From an uncultured Romboutsia sp. (GTDB lineage Bacteria > Bacillota > Clostridia > Peptostreptococcales > Peptostreptococcaceae): a stretch of 64,000 bases of DNA. The translations under genes and the position numbers were made by a program. Of the stretch, positions 7,982 through 16,577 are shown in pieces (position 1 is the first letter of the stretch; every line of letters begins with the position of its first letter). The stretch lies in assembly GCA_937880075.1 (NCBI GenBank), contig CALFLM010000059.1:1-64000 (forward strand), written 5' to 3'. The notes under the pieces were generated by a model. That model ran no database searches. It was not told the DNA's origin and saw only the letters and a list, made by a program, of their open reading frames with translations.

Positions 7982-10447
7982 ATGTATAAGTATATAAATT
8001 TATTTAGTATATCAATTTTTCTTACTAGTATATATATATTATATGCAAATTGGACAGCTAAAAGAAATAAGAAAAATACAATGATATTGATGATTTTGAT
8101 AACTATAGTTGTATATCAACTTACAATAACAATAAAAGGACATGATATTAATTTATTACAGTATAATAGCCAAATACTTATGATGCTATTAATATTAAAG
8201 TTAAATTTATACAAATTAAAAAATCATAATTTGAAGCTTGTTATGAATATAAATTATATTTTAGCATTATTGCCAATATTAATATCAACTAATTATAAGT
8301 TAATAGAATATAATAGGTTAGTTTTATTATATTTGTTAATGGCAACTGTATATATGTTTTCAATTAGTATATATAACTATAATTTAAGAAAAAGCTCAAA
8401 GGTTATAATAATTTTGAATTTATCTTATATAGCGATATGCTTATTAGTAAAAAAGAATATGTATATATCAAATATTGGGTATATATTAGAACTAATATCA
8501 TCTACGGTTATATTAAGAGAAATATATATAATATATATAAAGGAATCAGAACTAAAAAATATAAAACTTTCTAAAAAAATAAGTTTATTTAGCGATGAAA
8601 TAATCAATGATGACGAAAAATTAAATATAAATAAAAACATATCTATGACTATAAAAGAAAATTTAGATAAAAAGAATAAACTTTTAAATACTATTTTAGA
8701 TCAAAGTAATAAGTGTGTAATTTTAATAGATAATCTAGGGAATATAGTTAATGAAGATGAAAGTTTTTATAATATGTGGAGGGAGTATAAATCTTTTAAA
8801 GGTAATTTAAGTTTATTAGAGTTTTTAGATAATAGTGTAAAAAATAAGGATAAATTTTTACAATACCTTAACTTATTAGATAAAAAAACAGATAAACTTA
8901 AAGGAGAATTTGAAGGTAAAGATAGCAGATACTTTGAGTGTACATATTGTAAAATAATTATAGATGATAATGAGATTGGATTTATTTGCTATATAGAGGA
9001 TATTACATATAAGAAGAAAAGTGAAATGAAAATAAAAGAGAATCAGATAAAATATAAAAAAATAGTAGATAACATACCATACTCAATACTATTAACTGAT
9101 GAAAATAATATTATATATAATAATAAGAAAAGTCAAAATATAGATTTTAGAAGTAAGGAAATAAATAATGCACTATTTAATTCAAATAAAAATGGAGAAT
9201 TTAAATATATATATGAAGATGACAAAGAGATTTTCTTAAATATAGATAGAGCAAGCTTTAGAGATAGTAATAGTAAGAAAAATGTAATAGCAATTAGAGA
9301 TATAACTGAGTATAAAAAGTTGCTTAAAAAATTAAAGTTCAGTAAAGAAAAGTATGAGTCATTAGTAAATATAATACCAGAAGGAATTTACATAGCAAAT
9401 TTTAATAATAATATAATTTATGCAAATTCTAGGTTTTTAGAAATGACAAATTATAATACAGTAGAAGAGATAGATATAGATAATATAAGTAAAAGTATGA
9501 TAATAACAAATTCTAAAGATGACGAAAATATAAAATTTCAAAGAAGAAGTGTTAAATCTGGACAAGAAGATATGCATATAGAGTGTGGGGGAACCATTAT
9601 AGAAGTAAATAAAAAGTTACATTTTGTAGGAATAGTAAGAGATATAACTAAGCAAGTTAAGGCGGAACTAATGGAAATAGAAATAGAAAAGCAAAAAGTA
9701 GCTAATAAAATAAAGTCAGAATTCTTTATAAATATGTCTCATGAATTGAAAACACCTTTAAATGTAATATCATCATCTAATCAACTAATGTCAATCTTAC
9801 ACAAGGAAGATATAAAATTAAACCCAGATAGTCAACTATCACATACAGTTGAGATTATTAAAAAGAATACAGACATTTTGATGGAAATAATTAATAACAT
9901 AATAGATCTATCTAAATTAGAGCTAAATGTATATGAAAGTAATAAAGATTATTACAATATAGTAACTTTAGTTGAAGATACAGCTGTAGAGTTTAATGAT
10001 TATGTAAAATTAAACGATATAGAAATTTTCTTCGATACAGATGAAGAAGAAAAGATTGGTTTTGTAGATCCTAAAGATATAGAAAAAATAATATTAACTT
10101 TATTGACTATGATACTAAGATATTCAGATAAAAAAAGTTTAGTAGGAATATTACTTATAAGTAAACGTAGCAAGAGTATAATAAGCATAAAAAATACTGG
10201 AGGATATGACTATAATAAGTATATAAATGATAAAGACAGAAGGATTTTAGATATTGCAGTTTCTTTAGCAAAGCATATAATAGTACTATACAATGGGAAA
10301 ATAGATATAAAAACTGATTCAGATAAAAATATAGAAGTTACTATAGAGCTAAATCTAGATAATGATATAAAGAATTATAAAAGTAGAGTAAGAGACGATA
10401 ATGATGAATTTATTTATCAAAAATATTTAAATATGTGTAACTTTTAA
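7982..10447 (+). CDS. Membrane PAS sensor kinase with intact H-box but degenerate ATPase
   Basis: An 821-residue tandem relative of the preceding kinase, with the same plan: about six membrane helices (residues 1-175), a linker and three PAS-like modules (near KCVILIDNL, IPYSILLTD and IPEGIYIAN). The dimerisation/phospho-acceptor helix is canonical (INMSHELKTPLNVI, His587, codon 9740-9742) and is followed by a normal second helix ending IDLSKLEL. The ATP-binding domain is eroded. The N-box asparagines are Thr706 and Met710 (LTLLTMILRY), G1 DxGxG is NTGGY, and no F-box or GxGxGL box can be found. It therefore probably cannot bind ATP and would need phosphorylation in trans. It starts at ATG 7982 after AAGGAG. 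Confidence 0.85.
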   Translation: MYKYINLFSISIFLTSIYILYANWTAKRNKKNTMILMILITIVVYQLTITIKGHDINLLQYNSQILMMLLILKLNLYKLKNHNLKLVMNINYILALLPILISTNYKLIEYNRLVLLYLLMATVYMFSISIYNYNLRKSSKVIIILNLSYIAICLLVKKNMYISNIGYILELISSTVILREIYIIYIKESELKNIKLSKKISLFSDEIINDDEKLNINKNISMTIKENLDKKNKLLNTILDQSNKCVILIDNLGNIVNEDESFYNMWREYKSFKGNLSLLEFLDNSVKNKDKFLQYLNLLDKKTDKLKGEFEGKDSRYFECTYCKIIIDDNEIGFICYIEDITYKKKSEMKIKENQIKYKKIVDNIPYSILLTDENNIIYNNKKSQNIDFRSKEINNALFNSNKNGEFKYIYEDDKEIFLNIDRASFRDSNSKKNVIAIRDITEYKKLLKKLKFSKEKYESLVNIIPEGIYIANFNNNIIYANSRFLEMTNYNTVEEIDIDNISKSMIITNSKDDENIKFQRRSVKSGQEDMHIECGGTIIEVNKKLHFVGIVRDITKQVKAELMEIEIEKQKVANKIKSEFFINMSHELKTPLNVISSSNQLMSILHKEDIKLNPDSQLSHTVEIIKKNTDILMEIINNIIDLSKLELNVYESNKDYYNIVTLVEDTAVEFNDYVKLNDIEIFFDTDEEEKIGFVDPKDIEKIILTLLTMILRYSDKKSLVGILLISKRSKSIISIKNTGGYDYNKYINDKDRRILDIAVSLAKHIIVLYNGKIDIKTDSDKNIEVTIELNLDNDIKNYKSRVRDDNDEFIYQKYLNMCNF

Positions 10448-10501
10448 TATAATATAGTATATATACTCCAATAAGTGGAAATAAAGATGAAGGAGACTAA
10501 A

Positions 10502-11353
10502 ATGAATATAAACTCAGACACTAAGACGATTTGTCTTTTAGGACATCCTATAAAACATAGCTTTTCGCCAACTATACATAACTACTTATTTGAAAAATAC
10601 TTTGAAAACAATATATACGTATGTTTTGATGTAAAAGAAGATAAATTAAAAGATTGCGTATATGGAATAAAAGCATTAGACATAAAGGGGGGCAATGTTA
10701 CAATACCTCATAAAGTAAATATAATTAAATATTTAGATAGTATAGATGATAATGCGAAATTAATAGGAGCTGTAAATACTATAAAAAATAAAGGAGGAGT
10801 ATTAAAAGGATACAATACTGATGGGCGAGGTTTTGTAAAGTCAATTTTAGACAAAGGTTATGATATAAAAAATAAAAAAGTAATGATAATAGGTGCAGGT
10901 GGTGCTTGTAGAAGTATAGCTATAGAACTAGCATCTAAAGGCGTTAAGTCTATAGAAATTAGGAATAGAAGCTTAGATAAAGCAAATGAAATTATAGACT
11001 CTATAAATAAAAATTTTAATGCAGTGGCTAAGTGTTCAAAAGACACTATAGATATTGATTGTTTATTTGATATTGATATTTTAATAAACACTACTCCTAT
11101 AGGTATGGAAAGTGATTTATGTCCAATAGATACAAATATAGTAATAGATAAAAAGTTATTAGTTTGTGATATAGTTTATAAGCCACAAGATACAGTTTTT
11201 CTAAAGTGGGCAAAAAAAAATAATTTAGAAATTATATATGGAATAGATATGCTTATAAATCAAGCACTAGAGGCTTTTTATATATGGACAGAAATTAATC
11301 CTTGTGACGAAGATTTTGAATATATAAAGAAACTTTATGAAAATAGTATTTAA
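10502..11353 (+). CDS. aroE: Shikimate dehydrogenase
   Basis: A 283-residue NADPH-dependent enzyme reducing 3-dehydroshikimate to shikimate. Visible motifs are the shikimate-binding HSFSPTIHN, catalytic-lysine segment GGNVTIPHK, GYNTDGRGF, the nucleotide-binding GAGGACRSIAIEL, NTTPIGM and the C-terminal GIDMLINQALEAF. The start is ATG 10502 behind AAGGAG; a GTG at 10475 in the same frame has no ribosome site. aroK and aroQ lie 2-3 kb downstream, so part of the shikimate pathway is grouped here around an inserted set of pilin genes. Confidence 0.95.
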   Translation: MNINSDTKTICLLGHPIKHSFSPTIHNYLFEKYFENNIYVCFDVKEDKLKDCVYGIKALDIKGGNVTIPHKVNIIKYLDSIDDNAKLIGAVNTIKNKGGVLKGYNTDGRGFVKSILDKGYDIKNKKVMIIGAGGACRSIAIELASKGVKSIEIRNRSLDKANEIIDSINKNFNAVAKCSKDTIDIDCLFDIDILINTTPIGMESDLCPIDTNIVIDKKLLVCDIVYKPQDTVFLKWAKKNNLEIIYGIDMLINQALEAFYIWTEINPCDEDFEYIKKLYENSI

Positions 11354-11377
11354 TAGAGCTATTAACTAGGAGGAAGT

Positions 11378-11734
11378 TTGAGAAATAAAAAGGATGGATT
11401 TACATCTATTGAGTGCGTAGTTAGTTTATCTATAATATGCATTTTAGTTTATATGGTTTCAGTATCGTTATACAATAATTATTTTATATTAAATAACAAT
11501 ATATCAAAAATAGAAATGACAAATATTGCAAAGTCTACTTTAGATCATATAAAAGAAAGTGTTAGAAGCAAAAATATAAGTAGTAATTATAATGATACTG
11601 AGACTATCAATGACTATGAAATTAGAAAAATAGTAGAAGAAGATAAATATTACTATAAGTGTTATAAAGTAGTAATAGAAGTAAAGAAAAATGAACAAAT
11701 AAGGAGGCTTGAAAGCTATGTATTACAGCAATAA
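11378..11734 (+). CDS. Type IV pilin-like protein (prepilin leader present)
   Basis: A 118-residue protein beginning with a short positive leader MRNKKDG, then FTSIECVVSLSIICILVYMV. This is a class III prepilin signal: Gly before the cleavage site, Glu at +5 of the mature chain, and one hydrophobic helix. The rest is a small polar domain with no recognised fold. It starts at TTG 11378 after TAGGAGG and is first in a run of four pilin-like genes. It overlaps the next gene by 17 bases. It is likely a minor pilin or pseudopilin cleaved by a prepilin peptidase encoded elsewhere. Confidence 0.75.
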   Translation: MRNKKDGFTSIECVVSLSIICILVYMVSVSLYNNYFILNNNISKIEMTNIAKSTLDHIKESVRSKNISSNYNDTETINDYEIRKIVEEDKYYYKCYKVVIEVKKNEQIRRLESYVLQQ

Positions 11735-12422
11735 AGGCTCCGTATTAATATTTATACTAATAGTATTTTCTATAGTAAGTACAATAACTATGATGTGTAT
11801 AGGATTAAATTATAGCAACAGTAGAATTAGCAATTTAAACTATCAAAATATTGTTATGAAAGAATCTTTATTAAGCTCAATAGAACTTGTACATAGTAAT
11901 ATATTAAAAGAAGTAAGTATAGCCCTTGAAAATAGTGAAACAGAGGAAGAATTTAAAAACTATTTTCTGGGAAATAGATTTGTAAACAATATAAAAAACA
12001 TCTCAAATAGTCAAATTCAAAATACAACCATAAAAATACCTGGCAAAATAATTTATAATTCGAGTGGACTAATTACTTTTCAAATAGAAGCTATATTTAA
12101 ACAAGATAACTATACAAAAAAGTATGGAGCTAGTATAAAAATAGATACAAATTTAACTTTTTCTAATACTAGTGATGAAATAGAAATTGAGTCTGAAACT
12201 TTAGATATAAATTATTCTAATAATTTCACAGATAAACATTATATAAATACAAATTATAAAAAAGAAAATAATTTAGAGTTTGAAAATCAAACTAAGGAAA
12301 TATTAGACAATGATAATATAAATAATAATGATAAAGTTGAAATTGAAGATGAAAATAATATAAAAATAAAAAATATAGACCCAAGCAGTATAGTTACAGT
12401 TTATGATTATAAGGAGATATAA
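11718..12422 (+). CDS. PilX/GspK-like minor pilin candidate
   Basis: A 234-residue protein whose N-terminus (MYYSNKG then SVLIFILIVFSIVSTITMM) resembles a prepilin leader plus helix. There is no glutamate at +5, a deviation more common in PilX/GspK-type minor pilins. The extracellular part is uncharacterised and ends in an asparagine- and acid-rich low-complexity region (about residues 175-220). ATG 11718 is 10 bases after AAGGAGG; TTG 11709 is too close to that site. Assignment rests on the N-terminal helix and the pilin neighbours. Confidence 0.6.
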   Translation: MYYSNKGSVLIFILIVFSIVSTITMMCIGLNYSNSRISNLNYQNIVMKESLLSSIELVHSNILKEVSIALENSETEEEFKNYFLGNRFVNNIKNISNSQIQNTTIKIPGKIIYNSSGLITFQIEAIFKQDNYTKKYGASIKIDTNLTFSNTSDEIEIESETLDINYSNNFTDKHYINTNYKKENNLEFENQTKEILDNDNINNNDKVEIEDENNIKIKNIDPSSIVTVYDYKEI

Positions 12423-12443
12423 AAATATGAAAAGAGAAGGAAT

Positions 12444-12866
12444 GTGACAGTAGTAGAGCTTGTAATAACTATAAGTATAATATTAATAATAACAACTTTA
12501 TGTTTTCCTAAGGATAATATAGAAAAGTATCAAGTAAATTCATTTACAAAACAACTATGTTCAGATATAAGATATGTAAGGAATATAAACATGATGGGAA
12601 ATACAAATGCTTATGTGTATCTAAATAAGAATGATGAAGGTATAAGTTTTACGTTAAATGAAAATAAAAAAGATATAAAACAAGTATCTTTGCCTAAAGT
12701 ATGTAAAATAGAATATACAAGACCTATGATAAAATTTAAGGCAGATGGTAGTCCATATCCTTCAGGAACGACTATAAAAATTATTTATAAAGATATAAAA
12801 AAAGAAATAACAATAGTACCTATAAGTGGGAGGGTACTTACAAAAGAAGGTAAGTATGAGATATAG
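12444..12866 (+). CDS. Type IV pilin-like protein whose leader is in another frame
   Basis: The 140-residue open frame starts at GTG 12444 with (M)TVVELVITISIILIITTLCF. This is exactly a mature pilin N-terminus with Glu at position 5 but no leader. The leader is present in another frame: ATG 12427, with AAGGAG 11 bases upstream, encodes MKREGM and then stops at TGA 12445. Removing two bases at the junction would give KREG/MTVVEL, a normal prepilin. The options are a frameshifted or inactive gene, recoding, a sequence error, or real initiation at GTG. The body looks like a GspH/FimT-like pseudopilin (RYVRNINMMGN, FKADGSPYPSGT). Confidence 0.6.
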   Translation: MTVVELVITISIILIITTLCFPKDNIEKYQVNSFTKQLCSDIRYVRNINMMGNTNAYVYLNKNDEGISFTLNENKKDIKQVSLPKVCKIEYTRPMIKFKADGSPYPSGTTIKIIYKDIKKEITIVPISGRVLTKEGKYEI

Positions 12867-13368
12867 AAAAGGATATATACTTATAGAAAGTGTAATAACA
12901 TTATCAATAATAATGATATTAGCATCTATAATTTATTCAATAGTACATTTATCAATTAATATAAAATCAAATATAGAAGATAAAATAGAACTCCAACAAC
13001 AAGCCATGGAAATTACAAATTATATTGACGAATTAATAGGAAACTCTAAAGGAATTATAGGTATAACTCCAAAAGAAGAAATAGATAATTTTTTATCAGT
13101 GACATCGATTAAATGTAAGTACAAAGATAGTAGTAATAAGTTGAAAGATAAAGAAATTAAATTTATTCCAAGTAGCAATAAATTATTTATAAAAGATGTA
13201 ACTGCAAGTAGTGGGTATGAAATTGGGGACTATGTAGATAAGGTGCTGATTTCAAAGGAAAATAATGATAAAATTATAGATATTAAATTGGAGTTATCAA
13301 AAAACGAACAAATTTATGAAACTAAGTTCACTATAGATATAATAAATTTTAAGGGAGAAGACATATGA
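12856..13368 (+). CDS. Type IV pilin-like protein
   Basis: A 170-residue protein with leader MRYRKG followed by YILIESVITLSIIMILASIIYS, a clear prepilin peptidase site with Glu at +5 and a hydrophobic helix. The remainder is a polar extracellular domain of unknown fold. ATG 12856 follows AGAAGG. It overlaps the preceding pilin gene by 11 bases and aroK by 4 bases, so the pilins and aroK are translationally coupled. No pilB, pilC or prepilin peptidase gene is in the window. Confidence 0.72.
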   Translation: MRYRKGYILIESVITLSIIMILASIIYSIVHLSINIKSNIEDKIELQQQAMEITNYIDELIGNSKGIIGITPKEEIDNFLSVTSIKCKYKDSSNKLKDKEIKFIPSSNKLFIKDVTASSGYEIGDYVDKVLISKENNDKIIDIKLELSKNEQIYETKFTIDIINFKGEDI

Positions 13369-13871
13369 GAGTAATATTAATAGGATTTATGGGAGTAGGA
13401 AAAACATCTGTAGGTAAAAAGCTTGCTAGAAAATTGAATTTTGATTTTATAGATACTGATTATGAAGTAGAAATATTAGCAGATAAAACTATACCTGAGA
13501 TATTTAATCAATACGGAGAAAATTATTTTAGAAAACTAGAAAATAGTATATTAGAAAAGTTTGTAAAAAATGAAGATGTAGTAATATCAACAGGTGGAGG
13601 TATAATTACTACTAAAGAAAATTATAATATATTAAAAGGTGAAGAAAATGTAATATTTTTAGATGCAAGTGTTGAAACTATAATAAGACATTTACAAAAT
13701 GAAAGAAACAAAAGACCTTTATTAAAAGAAAGTGAAAATTTAAATAAAAAAATAGAAGAATTATTATCTAGTAGATATGAAAAATACAGAGAATTAAGTG
13801 ATATATTAATAGATATAAATGGTAAAAATATAGATGAAGTAATCAGTCAAATACTTGTTTATATTAGATAA
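13365..13871 (+). CDS. aroK: Shikimate kinase
   Basis: A 168-residue P-loop kinase that makes shikimate 3-phosphate. The Walker A segment GFMGVGKTSVGKKLA is at residues 6-20. The shikimate-binding FIDTDYEVE, the YFRKLE arginine segment, STGGG and the RPLL lid region are all in order. The start overlaps the stop of the last pilin gene (ATGA). Length is normal. Confidence 0.95.
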   Translation: MRVILIGFMGVGKTSVGKKLARKLNFDFIDTDYEVEILADKTIPEIFNQYGENYFRKLENSILEKFVKNEDVVISTGGGIITTKENYNILKGEENVIFLDASVETIIRHLQNERNKRPLLKESENLNKKIEELLSSRYEKYRELSDILIDINGKNIDEVISQILVYIR

Positions 13872-13922
13872 TTTATGATATTATAATTATATGAAATTGT
13901 AATCAGATAGTTGGAGGTAATT

Positions 13923-14351
13923 GTGAAAGTCTTAGTAATTAATGGTCCAAACTTAAATATGTTGGGAAAAAGAGAACCTCATATCTATGGAAATGCAACC
14001 TTAGATGATTTAACAAGTTTTATAAAAGAGACCTTTAGAGAAAATTTTGAAATAGAGTTTTTTCAAAGTAATCATGAAGGAGAAATAATAGATAAACTTC
14101 ATGAAGCAAATGATATATTTGATGGAGTAGTTATAAATCCTGGAGCCTTTACTCATTACAGTTATGCGATTTATGATGCAATTAAATCCATCAATACTAA
14201 TTGTGTGGAAGTACATATTTCTAATATTCATAAAAGACAAGAGGAATTTAGAAAAAATAGTGTTACAGCAGGTGCATGTATTGGGCAAATATCAGGCTTT
14301 GGTTTTTATGGATATATATTAGCGATAAATGCATTAGTTAATAGTATATAA
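13923..14351 (+). CDS. aroQ: 3-dehydroquinate dehydratase, type II
   Basis: A 142-residue enzyme of the dodecameric type II class that converts 3-dehydroquinate to 3-dehydroshikimate. The active-site motifs are NGPNLNMLGKREPHIYG (with the catalytic Tyr), FFQSNHEGEIID, NPGAFTHYSYA and VHISNIHKR (catalytic His). GTG 13923 is five bases after GGAGG; the in-frame TTG 13911 lies inside the ribosome site. It acts just before AroE in the shikimate pathway. Confidence 0.95.
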   Translation: MKVLVINGPNLNMLGKREPHIYGNATLDDLTSFIKETFRENFEIEFFQSNHEGEIIDKLHEANDIFDGVVINPGAFTHYSYAIYDAIKSINTNCVEVHISNIHKRQEEFRKNSVTAGACIGQISGFGFYGYILAINALVNSI

Positions 14352-14366
14352 ATAATTATAATTAAC

Positions 14367-14394
14367 TTGACAAGATTACAATATAGTATACGAT
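14367..14394 (+). promoter_or_regulatory. Candidate sigma-A promoter for efp
   Basis: A perfect TTGACA at 14367-14372 is followed after 16 bases by TACGAT at 14389-14394. It lies about 145 bases upstream of the efp start, so the leader would be long and AT-rich. No riboswitch is recognised in it. Confidence 0.45.
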
Positions 14395-14537
14395 AATAAA
14401 AGGATAGATATTGGCAAATTAGTAACTTATAAAAATATTAGCCTAAAATTAAATTTAGAAATTTGATTATAATAATAATATAATTAAATTAATCCTAAGT
14501 ATCGAAGAATAAAATTATTTTTATATGGAGGAACAAA

Positions 14538-15095
14538 ATGGTAAATGCAAGTGATTTCAGAAAAGGTGTAACATTTGAAAAAGATGGTCAACCATGTTTA
14601 ATAGTTGATTTCCAACACGTAAAGCCTGGTAAAGGAGCAGCTTTTGTTAGAACTAAATACAGAAATTTAAAGACAGGTGCTATAAGAGAAGAAGCTTTCA
14701 ACCCAAGTGATAAATTCCCTAAAGCTCATATAGATACAAGACAAATGCAATACTTATACAATGATGGTGAATTATACTATTTCATGGATGAAGAAACATA
14801 TGATCAAATACCATTAAACTATGAGCAAGTTGAAGATGCTATAAAATTCTTAAAAGAAAATGAAGTAGCTACTATAAGATTTTATCAAGGGCAAGCTTTC
14901 CAAGTTGAAGCTCCAAACTTTGCAGAATTAGAAGTAGTAGAAACTGAACCAGGAATAAAAGGAGATACTGCAAGTAACGTAACTAAGGCAGCTACAGTTG
15001 AAACTGGAGCAGTTGTTCAAGTTCCTTTATTCATAAACCAAGGTGATAAAATAAAAATAGATACTAGAACTGGAGAATATTTATCAAGAGTTTAG
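14538..15095 (+). CDS. efp: Elongation factor P
   Basis: A 185-residue translation factor that relieves ribosome stalling at polyproline. Three beta-barrel domains are evident from [17 protein letters not shown] through [24 protein letters not shown]. The modification-loop lysine sits in [10 protein letters not shown] near residue 34. No lysyl-modification enzymes are nearby. The ribosome site GGAGG lies before ATG 14538. Normal length. Confidence 0.97.
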   Translation: MVNASDFRKGVTFEKDGQPCLIVDFQHVKPGKGAAFVRTKYRNLKTGAIREEAFNPSDKFPKAHIDTRQMQYLYNDGELYYFMDEETYDQIPLNYEQVEDAIKFLKENEVATIRFYQGQAFQVEAPNFAELEVVETEPGIKGDTASNVTKAATVETGAVVQVPLFINQGDKIKIDTRTGEYLSRV

Positions 15096-15108
15096 TTTTC
15101 TATGTATA

Positions 15109-15153
15109 AAAAGCTTGTATATCTTAATAATAAAGATGTATGGGCTTTTAATT
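15109..15153 (+). terminator. Terminator-like hairpin after efp
   Basis: Arms 15109-15125 and 15133-15149 pair over 17 positions with four G-U wobbles and a 7-base loop. TTTTAATTT follows. It is a probable intrinsic terminator between efp and the next gene. Confidence 0.65.
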
Positions 15154-15181
15154 TATATTAAAAAGAAAGAGAGGGGTACAT

Positions 15182-15592
15182 ATGAAATATTTATATGAAG
15201 AAGTAGCATATCTGAAAGGTCTAGCTGAAGGATTAGAGATATCAAAAGAAACTAAGGAAGGAAAAATAATACATAAGATAATAGATGTATTAGAAAGTTT
15301 TGCAGACTCTATAGTAGAACTAGATGAAGAACAATGTGATTTAGCTGAATATGTCGAGTCTATAGATGAAGATTTATCAGATATAGAAGATGATATATAT
15401 GATGATGAAGAACTAGATGAAGATTGTGATGATCTTAGTTTCATAGAAATGGAATGCCCAAACTGTAATGACTTAGTAGAAATAGATGAAGAGTTATTAT
15501 ATGATGACGAAGTTGATGTAGTTTGTCCAAACTGTAAAGCTATAATATTATCTTCTGATGATGATTATAGTTGTACAGATTGTGATTGTTAA
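15182..15592 (+). CDS. Acidic zinc-ribbon protein (CD1247-like N-terminal domain)
   Basis: A 136-residue protein in two parts. A helical N-terminal region (YEEVAYLKGLAEGLEISKETKEGK) continues into a very acidic segment of Asp/Glu runs at about residues 55-88. The C-terminal zinc ribbon has CPNC and CPNC pairs plus a final CTDCDC. The order efp, this gene, rnc matches what I recall of the C. difficile CD1247 locus, where the family is named but uncharacterised. The function is unknown. The zinc ribbon suggests a protein- or nucleic-acid-binding accessory role, but the acidic stretch argues against simple DNA binding. Confidence 0.75.
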   Translation: MKYLYEEVAYLKGLAEGLEISKETKEGKIIHKIIDVLESFADSIVELDEEQCDLAEYVESIDEDLSDIEDDIYDDEELDEDCDDLSFIEMECPNCNDLVEIDEELLYDDEVDVVCPNCKAIILSSDDDYSCTDCDC

Positions 15593-15615
15593 TAATAATT
15601 AAATATAATCTAAAA

Positions 15616-15650
15616 TGCCTATGAGATAATAGTCTCATAGGTGTTTTTAT
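15616..15650 (+). terminator. Terminator after the zinc-ribbon gene
   Basis: Arms CCTATGAGA / TCTCATAGG (15618-15626, 15633-15641) are followed by GTGTTTTT. A second, imperfect 14-base inverted repeat (15658-15671 with 15685-15698) follows closely and may reinforce it. Confidence 0.85.
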
Positions 15651-15841
15651 ATATTAAGGGATTATAAATTATCTGGTTTGTTGATAAATTATAATCCCAA
15701 CTGCTAATGATTTGAGTAACTTAAAATAAATAATATATATAAAATACTTTATAGTTCATAGTTTAAAGTGAATTTTATTTTGCAATACTTTTAGAAAAAT
15801 AGTACACTATAAGCTAGGAAAGTTAATTCGGAGGTATTATA

Positions 15842-16543
15842 ATGAAATTAAACAAAAATATATTAGATAAAATAGTTCAATTTGAAAGTATTATCGGATA
15901 TAGATTTAATAATAAAGAATATATATTAGAAGCACTTACTCATAGTTCATATTTTAATGAAAATAAAGAGTATAACTTTAATGAAAGGCTAGAGTTTTTA
16001 GGAGACTCTATACTCAGTATAGTTATAAGTGATTACTTATTCAAAAAAGAAACAGAATTACCTGAGGGAGAACTTACTAAGTTAAGAGCTAATATAGTGT
16101 GTGAAGAATCATTAAGTGAAGTAGCTATTAGTATAAAACTCGGACAATATATGCTACTTGGAAAAGGAGAAGAATCAACTGGAGGAAGAGAGCGAATATC
16201 TATTCTTGCTGATGCTTTTGAAGCAGTTATAGCTGCAATTTATTTAGATGGAGGACTTAAAGAATCTTCTAAATTTATATTAACATATATGAAAGATATA
16301 ATCTTAAATTCTAGAAAAGGAAAGATATTTAGAGACTATAAGACTCATCTTCAAGAGGTTTTACAGAGTAAAGGTGAGGTTAATATATGGTATAAATTAA
16401 TAGATGAAAAAGGTCCAGATCATAATAAGAAATTTGTTATGCAAGTTGGTGTAGATAATAAGATATTAGGATTCGGAGAAGGTAAAAGCAAAAAAGAAGC
16501 AGAGCAAGTTGCTGCAAGAAAAGCATTAGACAATATGAATTAG
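15842..16543 (+). CDS. rnc: Ribonuclease III
   Basis: A 233-residue double-strand-specific endoribonuclease that processes rRNA and other structured RNAs. The RNase III signature NERLEFLGDSIL (residues about 44-55) and the second acidic site DAFEAVIAAIYLDGG are intact. A C-terminal dsRNA-binding domain (THLQEVLQSKG to KKEAEQVAARKAL) follows. The GGAGG site is 8 bases before ATG 15842. It heads the rnc-radical SAM-smc-ftsY run. Confidence 0.97.
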   Translation: MKLNKNILDKIVQFESIIGYRFNNKEYILEALTHSSYFNENKEYNFNERLEFLGDSILSIVISDYLFKKETELPEGELTKLRANIVCEESLSEVAISIKLGQYMLLGKGEESTGGRERISILADAFEAVIAAIYLDGGLKESSKFILTYMKDIILNSRKGKIFRDYKTHLQEVLQSKGEVNIWYKLIDEKGPDHNKKFVMQVGVDNKILGFGEGKSKKEAEQVAARKALDNMN

Positions 16544-16577
16544 AGTTTGTAATATTTTATATGAAAGGGTGATATAA

